Positions 33,151-43,145 of a stretch of DNA of 64,000 bases are shown here, piece by piece; position 1 is the first letter of the stretch, and each line of letters begins with the position of its first letter. The position numbers and the translations under genes are program-made. The notes beneath the pieces are model-generated. The model was not told the DNA's origin and did not search any database. It saw nothing but the letters and a program-made list of their open reading frames with translations. The DNA comes from Pithys albifrons albifrons. Lineage: Eukaryota > Chordata > Aves > Passeriformes > Thamnophilidae. The stretch is taken from the NCBI RefSeq assembly GCF_047495875.1, contig NC_092465.1, positions 2,755,847-2,819,846 on the forward strand, read 5' to 3'.

Positions 33151-34970
33151 CAACAATCAATTGCTGACACCCCCAAGCCCCATTTTGATTTATATTCTGC
33201 ATGGCAAATTAATAACAGGCACAATCAGCAATGCCACTTCTCTGAGAAATGTTTGGATGGAGACTCTTCAGTCAGGCCATGGAGTGGCCCTTTGGAATGC
33301 TGGGACTGTCCCTGTCCCAACTCCACGGCATCAACGACCCTTCTGCTCCTCCTGGACTGGGATATTCCTGTGCTGCATCAACCACAAGCCAGGTTTGGGG
33401 TTTTCCTCTCCACCAATCCATGTTTTTGGGCTGTGCCAGGCTGGGTTTGGTCCAGCTGGGCTTTGCTCAGGTGGGGCACAGAGGCCTCGAGCAGCACAAC
33501 CCACCTTGTGCCAAACACTCTCCTTTGTCTCTTGGCAACTGCAAAAATAACTCCCATCCAGAATAAACCTGCAAACAAGGGGGAAAAAGCAGAGCTGTGT
33601 GAAGACATGAAATATTCTTTATTTAAATAGAGAGCTGTTTTCTCATCCTGCGCCTTTCCCAGGCTGGAATGATGTGCTGTGATTCCCAAACCTGCAGGAA
33701 TTCAGGGATTCCATCTGCAAATTGCTGGCACAGGGATAACTGGGTGTTTTATGGCACATCCTTAAGTCAAGAGACAAAAAGCCTTAAAATTACCTCCTGA
33801 ATTATTAACCCTTCCTTATATTACCTTTGAATTATAAAAGGGTGGGAAAATAGGGAGGGGAATTGCAAAGCATCGATCTGGGGTTCTTTAAAAATGTACC
33901 ACTAATCATTTGAGCAGTGTACAAATCTTTTATTAAAGATAAAGAGGAGGCCATCCTTTTTTATTACCTCGAGGATATGCTCAATCCACATGATTAAAAA
34001 TCTCATTACTAACTCCAGTCAGGGGAGTGATTAATTGCTGAAACCAAACAGAAGGTGTTTTGCTGCCCAGAGCTGCATTTATGGCCAAGAAAACCATCAG
34101 TTTGTATCCACTTTCCTGTGCCAGGTGTTTCTGAGGGTGGACTGGAATTCTCTGGGAGTGATGGGGTTTTGCTGCAGCTGAGGAGGGAAAGCCTGAATTC
34201 CCTTTTCCCTCTAGTAAATTCAGCTGGAGGAAGTGATTTTGTCTGATTAGGTAACAGGATGTGCCAAAAAAATTCAGGATTTCATCCACAGGTACTATTC
34301 AAGTGGAGATATTTTATGGATTTTTCCTCTATCACACATACTGATATTCCTTGATCACTATAATGGGGATGTGCTGCTCCAAAGGAGCCCTGGAAATGTC
34401 ATTTTATGATGATAAAAAATGATCCACCCAGTGACATTTCTTTCAGAAATAGGGAGATGTGTCTACAGGATATATTGAATATTTTTGTCCTCTCTCTGCC
34501 TTAAGCAAGACAAAGATTTTGTCTCGTGTTGGGCAGCCCTGTGGGCACCTTGCACTTGAAAAGGGGGAAATGTCTTGGTTCTGGAAATGGGTTCCCTCAG
34601 AAAACTGGAAGGAGGGAAGGAGGGAGTGGTGGGTGGACCATGAGGATGTGGAGGGACCAAACACCACCATCAGTCATGGAGAGGTTGGTTTGGTGACTGT
34701 TGGCAAAACTGGGATGAATGGACTTGTTGGGCACTTCTACTCGTGTCCCTTGTTTGGTTTCCCTCTGGATTCAGGGTTTGGTGCATGAAACAGCTTCATG
34801 TTCCACTCACCAATCTCAAAACTTCCATGATTACAACAAAACCCACGTGTCAGAGTGTTCTAATTTTGGTTTAAAACCATTTCCTGACATGCAGGTGAGA
34901 GCCAAAAATGCTGAGGGCCCCAAGGGAGCTTTTTCCAGGGGGTAGCAGGGAAAAAGAGTTTTCTAACAAG
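33151..34970. other. Unique stretch, possible regulatory block at 33890-34290
   Basis: No gene was recognised. 33890-34290 is AT-rich and repeat-free, with ACTAATCATTTGAG, ACATGATTAAAAATC and GTGATTAATTGCTG motifs. It could be a conserved non-coding element, but this is weakly supported. Confidence 0.4.
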
Positions 34971-35112
34971 AATCCTGGAATCCTGGAATGGTTTGGGTTG
35001 GAAGGGATCTTAAAGATCATCCCATTCCACCCCTGCCATGGGCAGGGACACCTCCCACCAGCCCAGGGTGCTCCAACCTGGCCTTGGGCACTTCCAGGGA
35101 TGGGGCAGCCAT
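34971..35112 (-). mobile_element. CR1 LINE, older subfamily, short 3' part
   Basis: AATCCTGGAATCCTGGAATG, GTTGGAAGGGATCTTAAAGA, GGGACACCTCCCACCAGCCC to GGGATGGGGCAGCC. Confidence 0.92.
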
Positions 35113-35984
35113 CTCTGGAACGCCAGAAGAAGGACATCTTCAGCTTCCAGGAAGACCTGGCAAATCCAGGGAGACATCAGCAGGCCTGGCACTCTCAATA
35201 TGTGCCATAGACTTTGCAGAAAATATTCTGAATAAATTTGCAAGGCAAGCCTCAAATGTGCTCTGTAAGTGCATCCTCACCTTGGGAAATTCAGGATATC
35301 AGGGAGCAGAGCAGGATCTCATCCTCTGTTTGTGTTTGGCCTGTGCTAACTAAAGAGTGGGACTTTGTCAGGAACAGCAAAATGACACAAATGCCACCAA
35401 AACATCTCTCGAAAATCTCCTTCAAGTCAATCTCCAAAGGGTTTTGTTGTCACAGTTTTGGCAGTTGAGGGAGGATCCTCGAGCAAACAAGAACTTGTTT
35501 TCTCTGGAAAATGTGCTTTTCTTCCTTTTTTTTTTTCCTCCTCTATTTGCACAAAAGTGTTGTTGTGTTTTGGTTTCCATCTGGAAGGCGCAACCTCCAT
35601 GTGAGATCCTCCTGAAATCCCATCAGAGCAGGTGATAATGAGCACGTTAAACACCTGATGGTGATTAACGAGGGACTCCTCACATCCCGCTTTCTCCCAG
35701 GGAGGAATTTGGGCGTGGAAATGCATTCCATGAATCCTGAATCCTTCCAGGATTTCTGCAGCTTCCCAGGGGGAGTCGACACGTGGGTTGGGTTGGGTTG
35801 GGTTGGGTTGGGAGTGGGACTGGCCACACTGCCGGGCTCGGGTGGGCACCTGGGAGACCCTCAGTACCCACCCTTTGTCTGGAGAAGATGCCCTTGGCTC
35901 TCAGTGCTCACCGGGGGCATTGGGTGGGTCCTTGGGTGGTGATGAGAATGAGAAAGCACTAATTAGGCAAGAGGAAATTTAAAA
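35113..35984. other. Unique stretch with a G-quadruplex motif
   Basis: No gene was recognised. It contains the GGGTT run described at 35785. Confidence 0.5.
35785..35820 (+). other. Canonical G-quadruplex motif
   Basis: Six GGG runs separated by TT, then a seventh after AGT. Loops of two bases make this a very stable predicted quadruplex on the plus strand. It is not the vertebrate telomere repeat, which is TTAGGG. Confidence 0.85.
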
Positions 35985-36756
35985 ATACACTTAAATATGT
36001 TAATATAAGTTAATATACGCTTATATATGTTAATAATATATATAAAATATATATAAATATATAAATTATATAAATAAAAATATAAAACTATATAAATACA
36101 TATATATGTATATATGTATATGTGTGTATGTGTGTATATATATAAATAAATTTAAATATAAATATAAATATAAATATATAAAAATATAAATATAAATATA
36201 TAAATATATAAAAATATATAAATGTATATTAAATATATATAAATATATAAATTATATAAATAAAAATATAAAACTATATAAATATAAATACATATATATG
36301 TATATATGTATATGGGTGTATGTGTGTGTATATAAATAAATGTAAATAGAAATATATATACATATATAAATATAAATATATATAAATATATAAATATGTA
36401 AATGTATATTAAATATATAAATATATAAATAATATAAATAAAAATATAAAACTATATAAATATAAATACATATATATGTATATATGTATATGTGTGTATG
36501 TGTGTGTATATAAATAAATGTAAATAGAAATATAAATGTATATAAATATATAAATGTATATTAAAATATATATAAATTATATAAATAAAAATATAAAAAT
36601 ATATAAATATAACTACATATATATGTATATATGTATATGGGTGTATGTGTGTGTATATAAATAAATGTAAATAGAAATATAAATATATAAAAATATATAA
36701 ATATAAAAATATATAAAAATATAAACATATTTATATTTATATTTATATATATATAA
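35985..36756. repeat. AT-rich array with about 160-190 bp higher-order unit
   Basis: AT-only low-complexity sequence. A composite block (ATTATATAAATAAAAATATA, then CATATATATGTATATATGTA, then GTGTGTATGTGTGTATATA) recurs about four times, near 36060, 36250, 36430 and 36580. It is therefore a higher-order tandem repeat and not just random AT. Confidence 0.92.
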
Positions 36757-36864
36757 GGAATACCCTGCTCACTTTGGACTGATGGGAATTTCATTTTTCA
36801 GGAACATCCTTGGAGACTCCTAAACATTTGCCCCAAATTGCTGCAATCTGGATTTCATCTGCCG

Positions 36865-37075
36865 TGACCCTGATTTTTCCCTTCACTCTTTCTGCCAGAC
36901 TCTGATTTTTGTCTTCACAGTTTCTACCAGATCCTGATTTTTCCCTTCATATTTTCTGCCAGACCCTGACTTTTCCCTTCATAGTTCCCACCAGATCCTG
37001 ATTTTTCCCTTCATAGTTCCCACCAGATTCTGATTTTTCCCTTCATAGTTCCTTCCAGACCCTGATTTTTCTCTT
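36865..37075. repeat. About 32-33 bp short minisatellite
   Basis: Six to seven copies of CCAGATCCTGATTTTTCCCT plus TCATAGTTCC. The left copies are more diverged (CTCTTTCTG, GTCTTCACAG). Confidence 0.93.
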
Positions 37076-37284
37076 GGTGAGTTTATATTTGTGTCGTGGC
37101 TCGAGTTTAACTTTATTGTGTTGCCACAAATGTAATTCATTGTAAAGGTTATTGGCAAATCTGATTTCGAAAGGACAAAAGAGATAAAAGAAAACAGAAA
37201 CCCCACAGAGCTAAAGAGGCACCCAAATAATCTGTCTAACAAGTCCTAAATTTGGATTAGGGTCTAATTTAGTTTATGTATCTT

Positions 37285-38374
37285 GCAGCTTTCCTGCCTT
37301 TGACACTGTCTCCCATAACATACTCCTGGAAAAGCTGGTAGCCCATGGCCTGGACAGGTGTCCCCTCTCCAGGATTAGGAGCTGGCTGGAGGGTCGGGCC
37401 AAGAGAGTGCTGGTGAATGGAGCTGCATCCAGCTGGTCACCAGTGGTGTTCCCCAGGGGTCTGTGTTGGGTCCAGTCCTGTTTAACATCTTTATTGATGA
37501 TTTAGATGAGGGGATTGAGTCCATCAGCAGCAAATTTGCTGATGACACCAAGGTGGGAGGGAGTGTCGACCTGCTGGAAGGCAGGAGGGCTCTGCAGAGG
37601 GAGCTGGACAGGCAGGAGGGCTCTGCAGAGGGATCTGGACAGGCAGGAGGGGTGGGCTGATTCCAATGGGATGAGGTTCAACAAGACCAAGTGCAGGTCC
37701 TGCCCTTTGGCCACCCCAAGCCCTGCAGTGCTCCAGGCTGGGCACAGAGTGGCTGGAGAGCGGCCAGGCAGAGGGACCTGGAGGGACTGAGGGACAGGAA
37801 GCTCAACAGGAGCCACCAGTGTGCCCAGGTGGCCAAGAAGGCCAAGGGGATCCTGGCCTGGATCCAAACTAGCATGGCCAGCAGGCCCAGGGCAGTGACC
37901 CTTCCCCTGGACTCTGCCTTGGGGAGGCCACACCTTGAGTGTTGTGTTCAGTTCTGGGCCCCTCAGTTGAGGCAAGAGCTTGAGGGGCTGGAGCGGGGCC
38001 AGAGAAGAGCAACGAGGCTGGAGAAGGGACTGGAGCACAAGTGGTGTGGGGAGAGGCTGAGGGAGCTGGGGGTGTTCAGCCTGGAGAAGAGGAGGCTCAG
38101 AGGTGACCTCAGCACTGTCTGGAACTGCCTGAAGGGAAGTTCTGGCCAGGTGGGGGTTGGTCTCTTCTCCCAGGCACTCAGCAATAGGACAAGGGGGCAC
38201 GATGGGCTCAAGTTCTGCCAGGGGAAATTGAAGTTGGAGATGAGAAAGAAATTCTTTGCAGAGAGAGTGCTCAGGGATTGGAATGGGCTGCCCAGAGAGG
38301 GGGTGGATTCCCCATCCCTGGAGGTTTTTCAACTGAGCTTGGCCGTGGCACTGAGTGCCATGATCTGGTAAAGG
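37285..38374 (+). pseudogene. CR1 ORF2 C-terminal fragment (reverse transcriptase)
   Basis: In an active CR1, ORF2 encodes an endonuclease plus reverse transcriptase that copies its own RNA at the nick. What can be seen: FDTVSHNILLEKL at the start; a frame change near 37430-37450, before the [14 protein letters not shown] segment (37466-37507); the catalytic FADD box at about 37535-37546; then a duplicated stretch at about 37590-37655 that adds an extra [15 protein letters not shown] block and shifts the frame again. From 37691 to 38371 the C-terminal domain is open for 226 codons, with RPHLECCVQFWAPQLRQEL and [13 protein letters not shown], and ends [12 protein letters not shown]. With a lost 5' part and at least two frame breaks it cannot be functional. 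The long intact C-terminal frame suggests recent insertion. Confidence 0.92.
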
Positions 38375-38452
38375 GACTGGAGTTGGACCAAGGGTTGGAC
38401 TTGATGATCTCGGAGGTCTTTTCCAACCCAATCCATTCCATGATTCTATGAT
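37285..38452 (+). mobile_element. CR1 LINE, longest copy, with RT palm remnant
   Basis: About 1.17 kb, plus strand. It starts within ORF2 at the FDTVSHNILLEKL segment, covers the end of the reverse transcriptase and the whole C-terminal part, and ends with the young-subfamily UTR (GGAGTTGGACCAAGGGTTGG) and tail CCATTCCATGATTCTATGAT. 5'-truncated: it lacks ORF1, the endonuclease and the N-terminal RT. The only copy here that reaches the RT catalytic motif. Confidence 0.97.
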
Positions 38453-38655
38453 GTCATGGAGGAGAATGCACCCTGTGCATGGACTTTGGTCTCTGCTGTG
38501 GTGCCCCACACAAGAGCAGATCTTTAATTCTGGGGGTGAAAACACTGTAAGATTGAACATGGAATTTCTGACATCACAATGCCTTGGAAAAGATTTTGTG
38601 TAAATACAATCCTGGTCAAAGCAGTTCCCTTTCCATTTCTGCTTAGCTCTTTAAT

Positions 38656-39263
38656 GTCTTCTTCTTTCTTTTTTTTCTTCTTTCTTTTTTTCTTCTTTCT
38701 TTTTTTTCTTCTTTCTTTTTTCTTCTTTCTTTTTTTCTTCTTTCTTTTTTTCTTCTTTTTTTCTTCTTTTTTTTTTCTTCTTTCTTTTTTCTTCTTTCTT
38801 TCATCTTTCTTTTTTCTTTTCTTTTTTCTTTTCTTTTTTCTTCTTTCTTTTTTCTTCTTTCTTTTTTCTTCTTTCTTTTTTCTTCTTTCTTTTTTCTTCT
38901 TTCTTTTTTCTTCTTTCTTTTTTCTTCTGTCTTTTTTCTTCTGTCTTTTCTCTTCTTTCTTTTCTTTTCTTTCTTTTCTCTTCTGTTTTTTCTCTTGTCT
39001 TTTCTCTTCTTTCTTTTCTCTTCTGTCTTTTCTCTTCTGTCTTTTCTGTCTTTTCTCTTCTGTCTTTTCTCTTCTTTTCTCTTCTTTTCTCTTCTTTTCT
39101 CTTCTTTTCTCTTCTTTTTTCTTCTTTTTTTCTTCTTTTTTTCTTCTTTTTTTCTTCTTTTTTCTTCTTTTTTCTTCTTTTTTCTTCTTTTTTCTTTTTT
39201 CTTCTTTTTTCTTCTTTTTTCTTCTTTCTTCTTTTTCTTCTTTCTTCTTCTTCTTTCTTCTTC
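38656..39263. repeat. Polypyrimidine tract (TTCTTTCTTTTTTC)n
   Basis: About 600 bp of almost pure T and C on the plus strand. TTCTTCTTTCTTTTTT units lie on the left, TCTTTTCTCTTCTG units at 38930-39110, and TTCTTTTTTC again on the right. Mirror symmetry and strand purity make intramolecular triplex (H-DNA) plausible. A 275-codon plus-strand frame made of F, L and S is an artefact. Confidence 0.97.
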
Positions 39264-39342
39264 ATATTATTATTGTTAATTTTATTATTATTAATAATAA
39301 TATTATTATAAATATATTACTATTAATAATATTATTATTTTC
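39264..39342. repeat. (ATT)n / (AAT)n simple repeat
   Basis: Imperfect ATT triplets, then AATAATATT, immediately following the pyrimidine tract. Confidence 0.92.
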
Positions 39343-41113
39343 TTCAGCTTCATTTGTTTTCAGCTGGAGGGGGAGCAGAGCCCACAGAGCTCCACTAACC
39401 AGCTGATTGATGCTTTGCTGCCCATCCAGCCCTGGCTAATTAGGCTGGTGCTGTTTCCTGCCTCTCATTCCACCCCCCTGATCACCCACACGGGGCTGCA
39501 AACAAATGATTGGCAAAGCACAGAGGGAAAGAAGCTGCTCATCCTGTTGGGTCTCTGCTGGAAAATTGGCACTGGACATTTGGCTTTGCACAGTGTGTTT
39601 GTGGCCTGACTGAGGGCTTGGTTTTCTGGGTTATTAATTACATAGAACTGTGTATTAATTATGTCATCCTGTCCTCTTAGGACACAGAGAATGGTTCACA
39701 TGGGCAGTTCAGGTGGAGGCAGAACAGGAGGGCTCTTACTTGCATTCCATGCCCCAAACTTGCTTGATTTATCCTCATTACAAATGCAGATTTAATTCAT
39801 TAACTGGGTGGTTTTTGAGATACCTTCTGTGGGAGGAAGGTTTATCCTGAATTAACAGCACCACCTTCCTCCCTCAACTTTCTATTTCCATACCAGGAGG
39901 ATTTGTGATGGTTATTATTATTTTGCAAGGTTTGGGTTTGTTGGAATTTGAGAAAAAGTTTTGGACAACACCACCCAACCTGGCCTTGAATGTCTTCAAG
40001 GTTGGGGTCTCCACCTCCTTCCTGGGCATTGTTGGGTGTGAGGTGATGTTGGGGTTTGGGTTTGAATAGCACTGGGTTTCCTATGAAACAAAAGTATGAT
40101 CTGGAAGAGTATTTCTGTCAGTCTGACAAAATCAAAATCAAAACTGGGGAAATCTCAGTTCTTGAACTGAAGACCCCAAATTTGTGACTCTGGACCAGAC
40201 TGTGACCTCTTGGAGTGAATATTGAGAACCATATTTCTGTGCTCAGCCAGTGAGTTACATGAGGAGTGCAGGAGCTCAGATGAAGTTTGAGATTCTCCAG
40301 CTTGAGGAAAGGAGCACAAAGAGTGTGAGAACCCCAGGAAGGGAGTGGATGATGTTTCAACATTGCTCCATCCTTCCTAGAGACACTGAAGCAGAGCTGG
40401 AAATGCCAGCTGGGATTAAAGCAGGTCCCCTCTTGTGAGTGATTTCCCAACATCCCAGTTCCTGGGACACTGTGAGGTGGAGGAAGGCAGGACTTGGCAC
40501 CAGGATGGGGAGGGAGTTTCCAAATGCCAACACGAGCAAGGATGTTCCTCAAGAGCTGCTCATGCTCCTCACAAATCCCTTCTCTCCTCTCCAGTGTGGG
40601 GCAGCCCAAGTGTGGGGCAGAGCTCCTGGGGTGGATCTGTGGATCTTCTCCTGGCCTGTGTGGGGTGGAATGGATGGCTGGCAGTCCCACAGGCTGAAGC
40701 CTTTCAGCCCTGCCATGCTGCTCCTTCCTGTACCTCCTTCCATCCTTGGTCATTCCAGGTGAGCTGCTGTGGGTGAGTTGTGGCCATGGGAGGAACAGAA
40801 GAACTTCTGCAGGGAAGAAATCCTTTCTCTGCTGTGGCAAGTCAAGCAATAACAACATTAATGACACACCAACTTTATCCTGGCAGAGCTTCCCACCTGT
40901 CTGACTGTGCTGGAGAAATAAGGAGTGAGAAGGTCTCAGTTTCCTGAGCAGGTGGGGGTGGGACTGAGCTCCTTCTACCACCACTGTGACCTTTTTCCTC
41001 AAATGTGAAGCATCCTAAAATATTTCTCCTTTTACAGGGAAAATGTTCACCCTGGAGAGCTTAAGGGGGGTTCTGTCAGCTTGTCTTGATTTAATTAATA
41101 ATTAATAATAATT
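39343..41113. other. Unique stretch with a 294-codon open frame
   Basis: Largely repeat-free apart from a possible 50-bp CR1 fragment near 39978-40028 (CCTGGCCTTGAATGTCTTCA). Contains a minus-strand frame at 40118-41002, treated separately. Confidence 0.5.
40118..41002 (-). CDS. Unrecognised 294-codon open frame, probably non-coding
   Basis: The longest open frame in the window that is not in a tandem array. I recognise no domain, signal peptide or membrane segment in the predicted product. It has mixed composition with many His, Pro and Ser residues, and no obvious periodicity. An open frame this long outside a repeat is unexpected by chance, but the overlapping plus-strand frames (for example 40439-40762) suggest locally low stop density. 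There is no visible TATA box, polyadenylation context or neighbour to support it. It could be an exon, an old retroposed piece or chance; chance is most likely. Confidence 0.12.
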   Translation of the reverse strand: MRKKVTVVVEGAQSHPHLLRKLRPSHSLFLQHSQTGGKLCQDKVGVSLMLLLLDLPQQRKDFFPAEVLLFLPWPQLTHSSSPGMTKDGRRYRKEQHGRAERLQPVGLPAIHSTPHRPGEDPQIHPRSSAPHLGCPTLERREGICEEHEQLLRNILARVGIWKLPPHPGAKSCLPPPHSVPGTGMLGNHSQEGTCFNPSWHFQLCFSVSRKDGAMLKHHPLPSWGSHTLCAPFLKLENLKLHLSSCTPHVTHWLSTEIWFSIFTPRGHSLVQSHKFGVFSSRTEISPVLILILSD

Positions 41114-41305
41114 AATTGCTGTCTGGGAGGGTGGGCAAGCCCTGGCACAGGTTGGGCAGAGAAGCTGTGACTGCCCCTGGGTCCCTGGGAGTGTCCAAGG
41201 CCAGGTTGGAGCAACCTGGGCTGGTGGAAAATGTCCCTTCCCATGGCAGAGGGGAATGAGATGAGTTTTAAGGTCCCTTCCAACCCAAACCATTTCTATT
41301 CTATT
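41114..41305 (+). mobile_element. CR1 LINE, older subfamily, 3' part
   Basis: GCTGTCTGGGAGGGTGGGCA, GGTTGGGCAGAGAAGCTGTG, GGTTGGAGCAACCTGGGCTG, CTTCCAACCCAAACCATTTC. The 5' end sits in a TTAATTAATAATTAATAATA stretch (41090-41113), an AT-rich site. Confidence 0.93.
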
Positions 41306-42061
41306 CCCTGATTGGAATTCCAGCCCCATTTCTGACCAGGGGCCTCAAGGGAACTCCCCAGTGCAACCTCTGCCTCCTTTGCCTTGAAAATGCTTTAGGA
41401 ACATCCTTCATTTCAGGAAGTGCTTCAACAACCAGGAAATTTTCCAGAACCAATCCCAAAGAAAAGGTTTCTTGGCTTTTAGGGCAGCATTACCTTCTAG
41501 AAACTTGGTGAACAAACTCAGAAGTTGCCATGGTCTAGATCTTCAGCCATGGAAAACAAGAGGATTAGGAAAGGAAAAAAAAAATTAGCAGAAGAGACCA
41601 ATTCTTCATTGTAAATTATGCCCAGCTTTCTTAAGAAAGCAAATTAAATTGCACTTAACCAAAGAATACAGATAACAGTATTAAGCACAATAGAACATTT
41701 TAATTACTAAGAAAAACAAATGTCCATGTCTGGGGCTGTAATTAAAGGAGTGCTGCATTTGCTGTGCATTAGTGTGACTTGTATGTCTGCCATGCAGTAA
41801 TTGGCACAATCCATCAGGTCCCTGAGCCCTGGCACTGTGGGCACTGGGGGAGGAGACAGGATTGGGTGAGAGGATGTGACAGGGGGGTGACCCCTCATGG
41901 GGCAGAGCTGGTGTTTGGATCCGTCACAGCCCAATCCCGGGGCTCCAGTTGTGCCCAGGAAGCTGCACTGGTTCCTTGGGCTCCCTGGGAGCTCCAGGGC
42001 TTTGCTGGAGCCTTCAGAGATGTCCTACTGGTGATGCTCTGGCATCTCCTGCTGTGGGGTC
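41306..42061. other. Unique stretch with possible conserved block at 41590-41820
   Basis: No gene was recognised. 41590-41820 contains TTTTAATTACTAAG, GCTGTAATTAAAGGAG and GCAGTAATTGGCAC in repeat-free context, a pattern often seen in developmental enhancers. Conservation is not tested. Confidence 0.4.
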
Positions 42062-42379
42062 AGGGGCATGGGTGGCTCAGGAAGCCTCGTGGTGCTGGGG
42101 GAGGAAAACCTCTGCTGAAACCCTCTGTCCTCCCATCAGAGGGGCATGGGTGGCTAAGGAGGCCTCATGGTGCTGGAGGAGGAAAACCTCTGCTGAAACC
42201 CTCTGTCCTCCCATCAGAGGGGCATGGGTGGCTCAGGAGGCCTCGTGGTGCTGGGGGAGGAAAACCTCTGCTGAAACCCTCTGTCCTCCCATCAGAGGGG
42301 CATGGGTGGCTCAGGAGACCTCGTGGTGCTGGAGGAGGAAAACCTCTGCTGAAACCCTCTGTCCTCCCATCAGAGGGGC
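42062..42379. repeat. 78-bp tandem repeat, four copies, open in frame
   Basis: Four copies of exactly 78 bp (GGGGCATGGGTGGCTCAGGA, then GGTGCTGGGGGAGGAAAACC, TCTGCTGAAACCCTCTGTCC, TCCCATCAGA). 78 is 26 codons, so two plus-strand frames remain open across it. One spans 41779-42438 (219 codons, repeat GHGWLRRPRGAGGGKPLLKP plus SVLPSE). No known protein repeat is recognised. Copies differ by only a few substitutions. Most likely a young minisatellite. Confidence 0.93.
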
Positions 42380-42439
42380 ACTGGGAAGGAGGAGATGAAG
42401 AAGGAGGACCAAAAGGAGAGAAATTTGCACGGAGGTGAA

Positions 42440-42575
42440 GGAATCCCAGAATCCCAGACTATTCTGAGTTGGAAGGGACCCACAAGGATCATCAAGTCCA
42501 ACTCTTAAGTCAGTGGCCCACACAGGGGATTGAACCCATCACCTTGGCATTGCTACAGCCAAGTTTTAAATGGCC
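42440..42575 (-). mobile_element. tRNA-Ile-derived SINE with CR1-type 3' tail
   Basis: Read on the minus strand: GGCCATTTAAAACTTGG, then GTAGCAATGCCAAGGTGATG, GGTTCAATCCCCTGTGTGGG, CCACTGACTT, then GAGTTGGACTTGATGATCCT, GGGTCCCTTCCAACTCAGAA and degenerate GATTCTGG octamers. The first part matches the tRNA-Ile 3' half (AACGCCAAGGTCGCGGGTTC region, mostly CpG-to-TpG changes), with a recognisable Pol III B box (GGTTCAATCC). The A-box region has a deletion. The rest is a CR1 3' end. This layout matches the tRNA-Ile SINE with CR1 tail known from passerines (TguSINE1 type). Confidence 0.8.
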
Positions 42576-42793
42576 TCAGGGGAGTTTTAGGTTGGATATT
42601 AGTTAAAACTTCTTCATTGAAAGGGTTATCAAACACTTGAACAGGTTTCCCAGGGCAGTGGTGGAATCCCCATCCCTGGAAAGATTTAAAGGCTGCTTGG
42701 ATGTGGCACCTGAGGACATGAGTTAATGGTGGGCTTGGCAGTTGGACTCGATGGTCTTAAAGGCCTTTTCCAAGCTGGATGATTCTGTGATCC
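42576..42793 (+). mobile_element. CR1 LINE, head-to-head with the SINE
   Basis: Plus strand: GTTTTAGGTTGGATATTAGT, TAAAACTTCTTCATTGAAAG, CCCAGGGCAGTGGTGGAATC, GGATGTGGCACCTGAGGACA, GTTGGACTCGATGGTCTTAA and GATGATTCTGTGATCCC. It is close to the classical CR1 3' end. Its 5' end abuts the 5' end of the SINE. Confidence 0.93.
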
Positions 42794-43145
42794 CAAAAAA
42801 CAGGGACTGCAGGGGCAGAAAGTGGCTGAGAGGGAATTGTGCAGGAATGAGTGGGGAGAGCCCAAGAATGAAGAGGCCAATCCTGTTTCCCAGGTCTGGT
42901 CTTGCCTTGTTTCTCCTCTAGTTCAGGATGCCCAAGGACAGCAGGACAGTGTTCAAATGTGGAAAGGGCTGGGAAGGAACAGCAGCAGCCTGTGCTCCAT
43001 GTCCCTCCTGATGGAACACCAGCAACAAGATGGAACAGTCACAGTGCAGGGAAGCGTTTTTAATATTAAGGTAGTTAATTACTGAAATTAATTCCCTGTG
43101 AACACCATGAGAAGTTCTTCTGTGGAAGTCTCAGGACAGTGTGTG
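42794..43145. other. Unique stretch
   Basis: Nothing recognised. Confidence 0.5.

Noticed and set aside
35785..35812. Interstitial telomere repeat
   Set aside because: The unit is GGGTT, not TTAGGG.
37463..37660. Retroviral pol fragment
   Set aside because: The FADD box, the surrounding residues and the downstream C-terminal domain and UTR are those of a CR1 non-LTR element.
38579..39406. 275-codon F/L/S-rich frame that looks like a membrane protein
   Set aside because: Translation of the polypyrimidine tract.
42500..42575. A functional tRNA-Ile gene
   Set aside because: The A-box and anticodon region is deleted or changed and the 3' side continues into a CR1 tail; it is a SINE.
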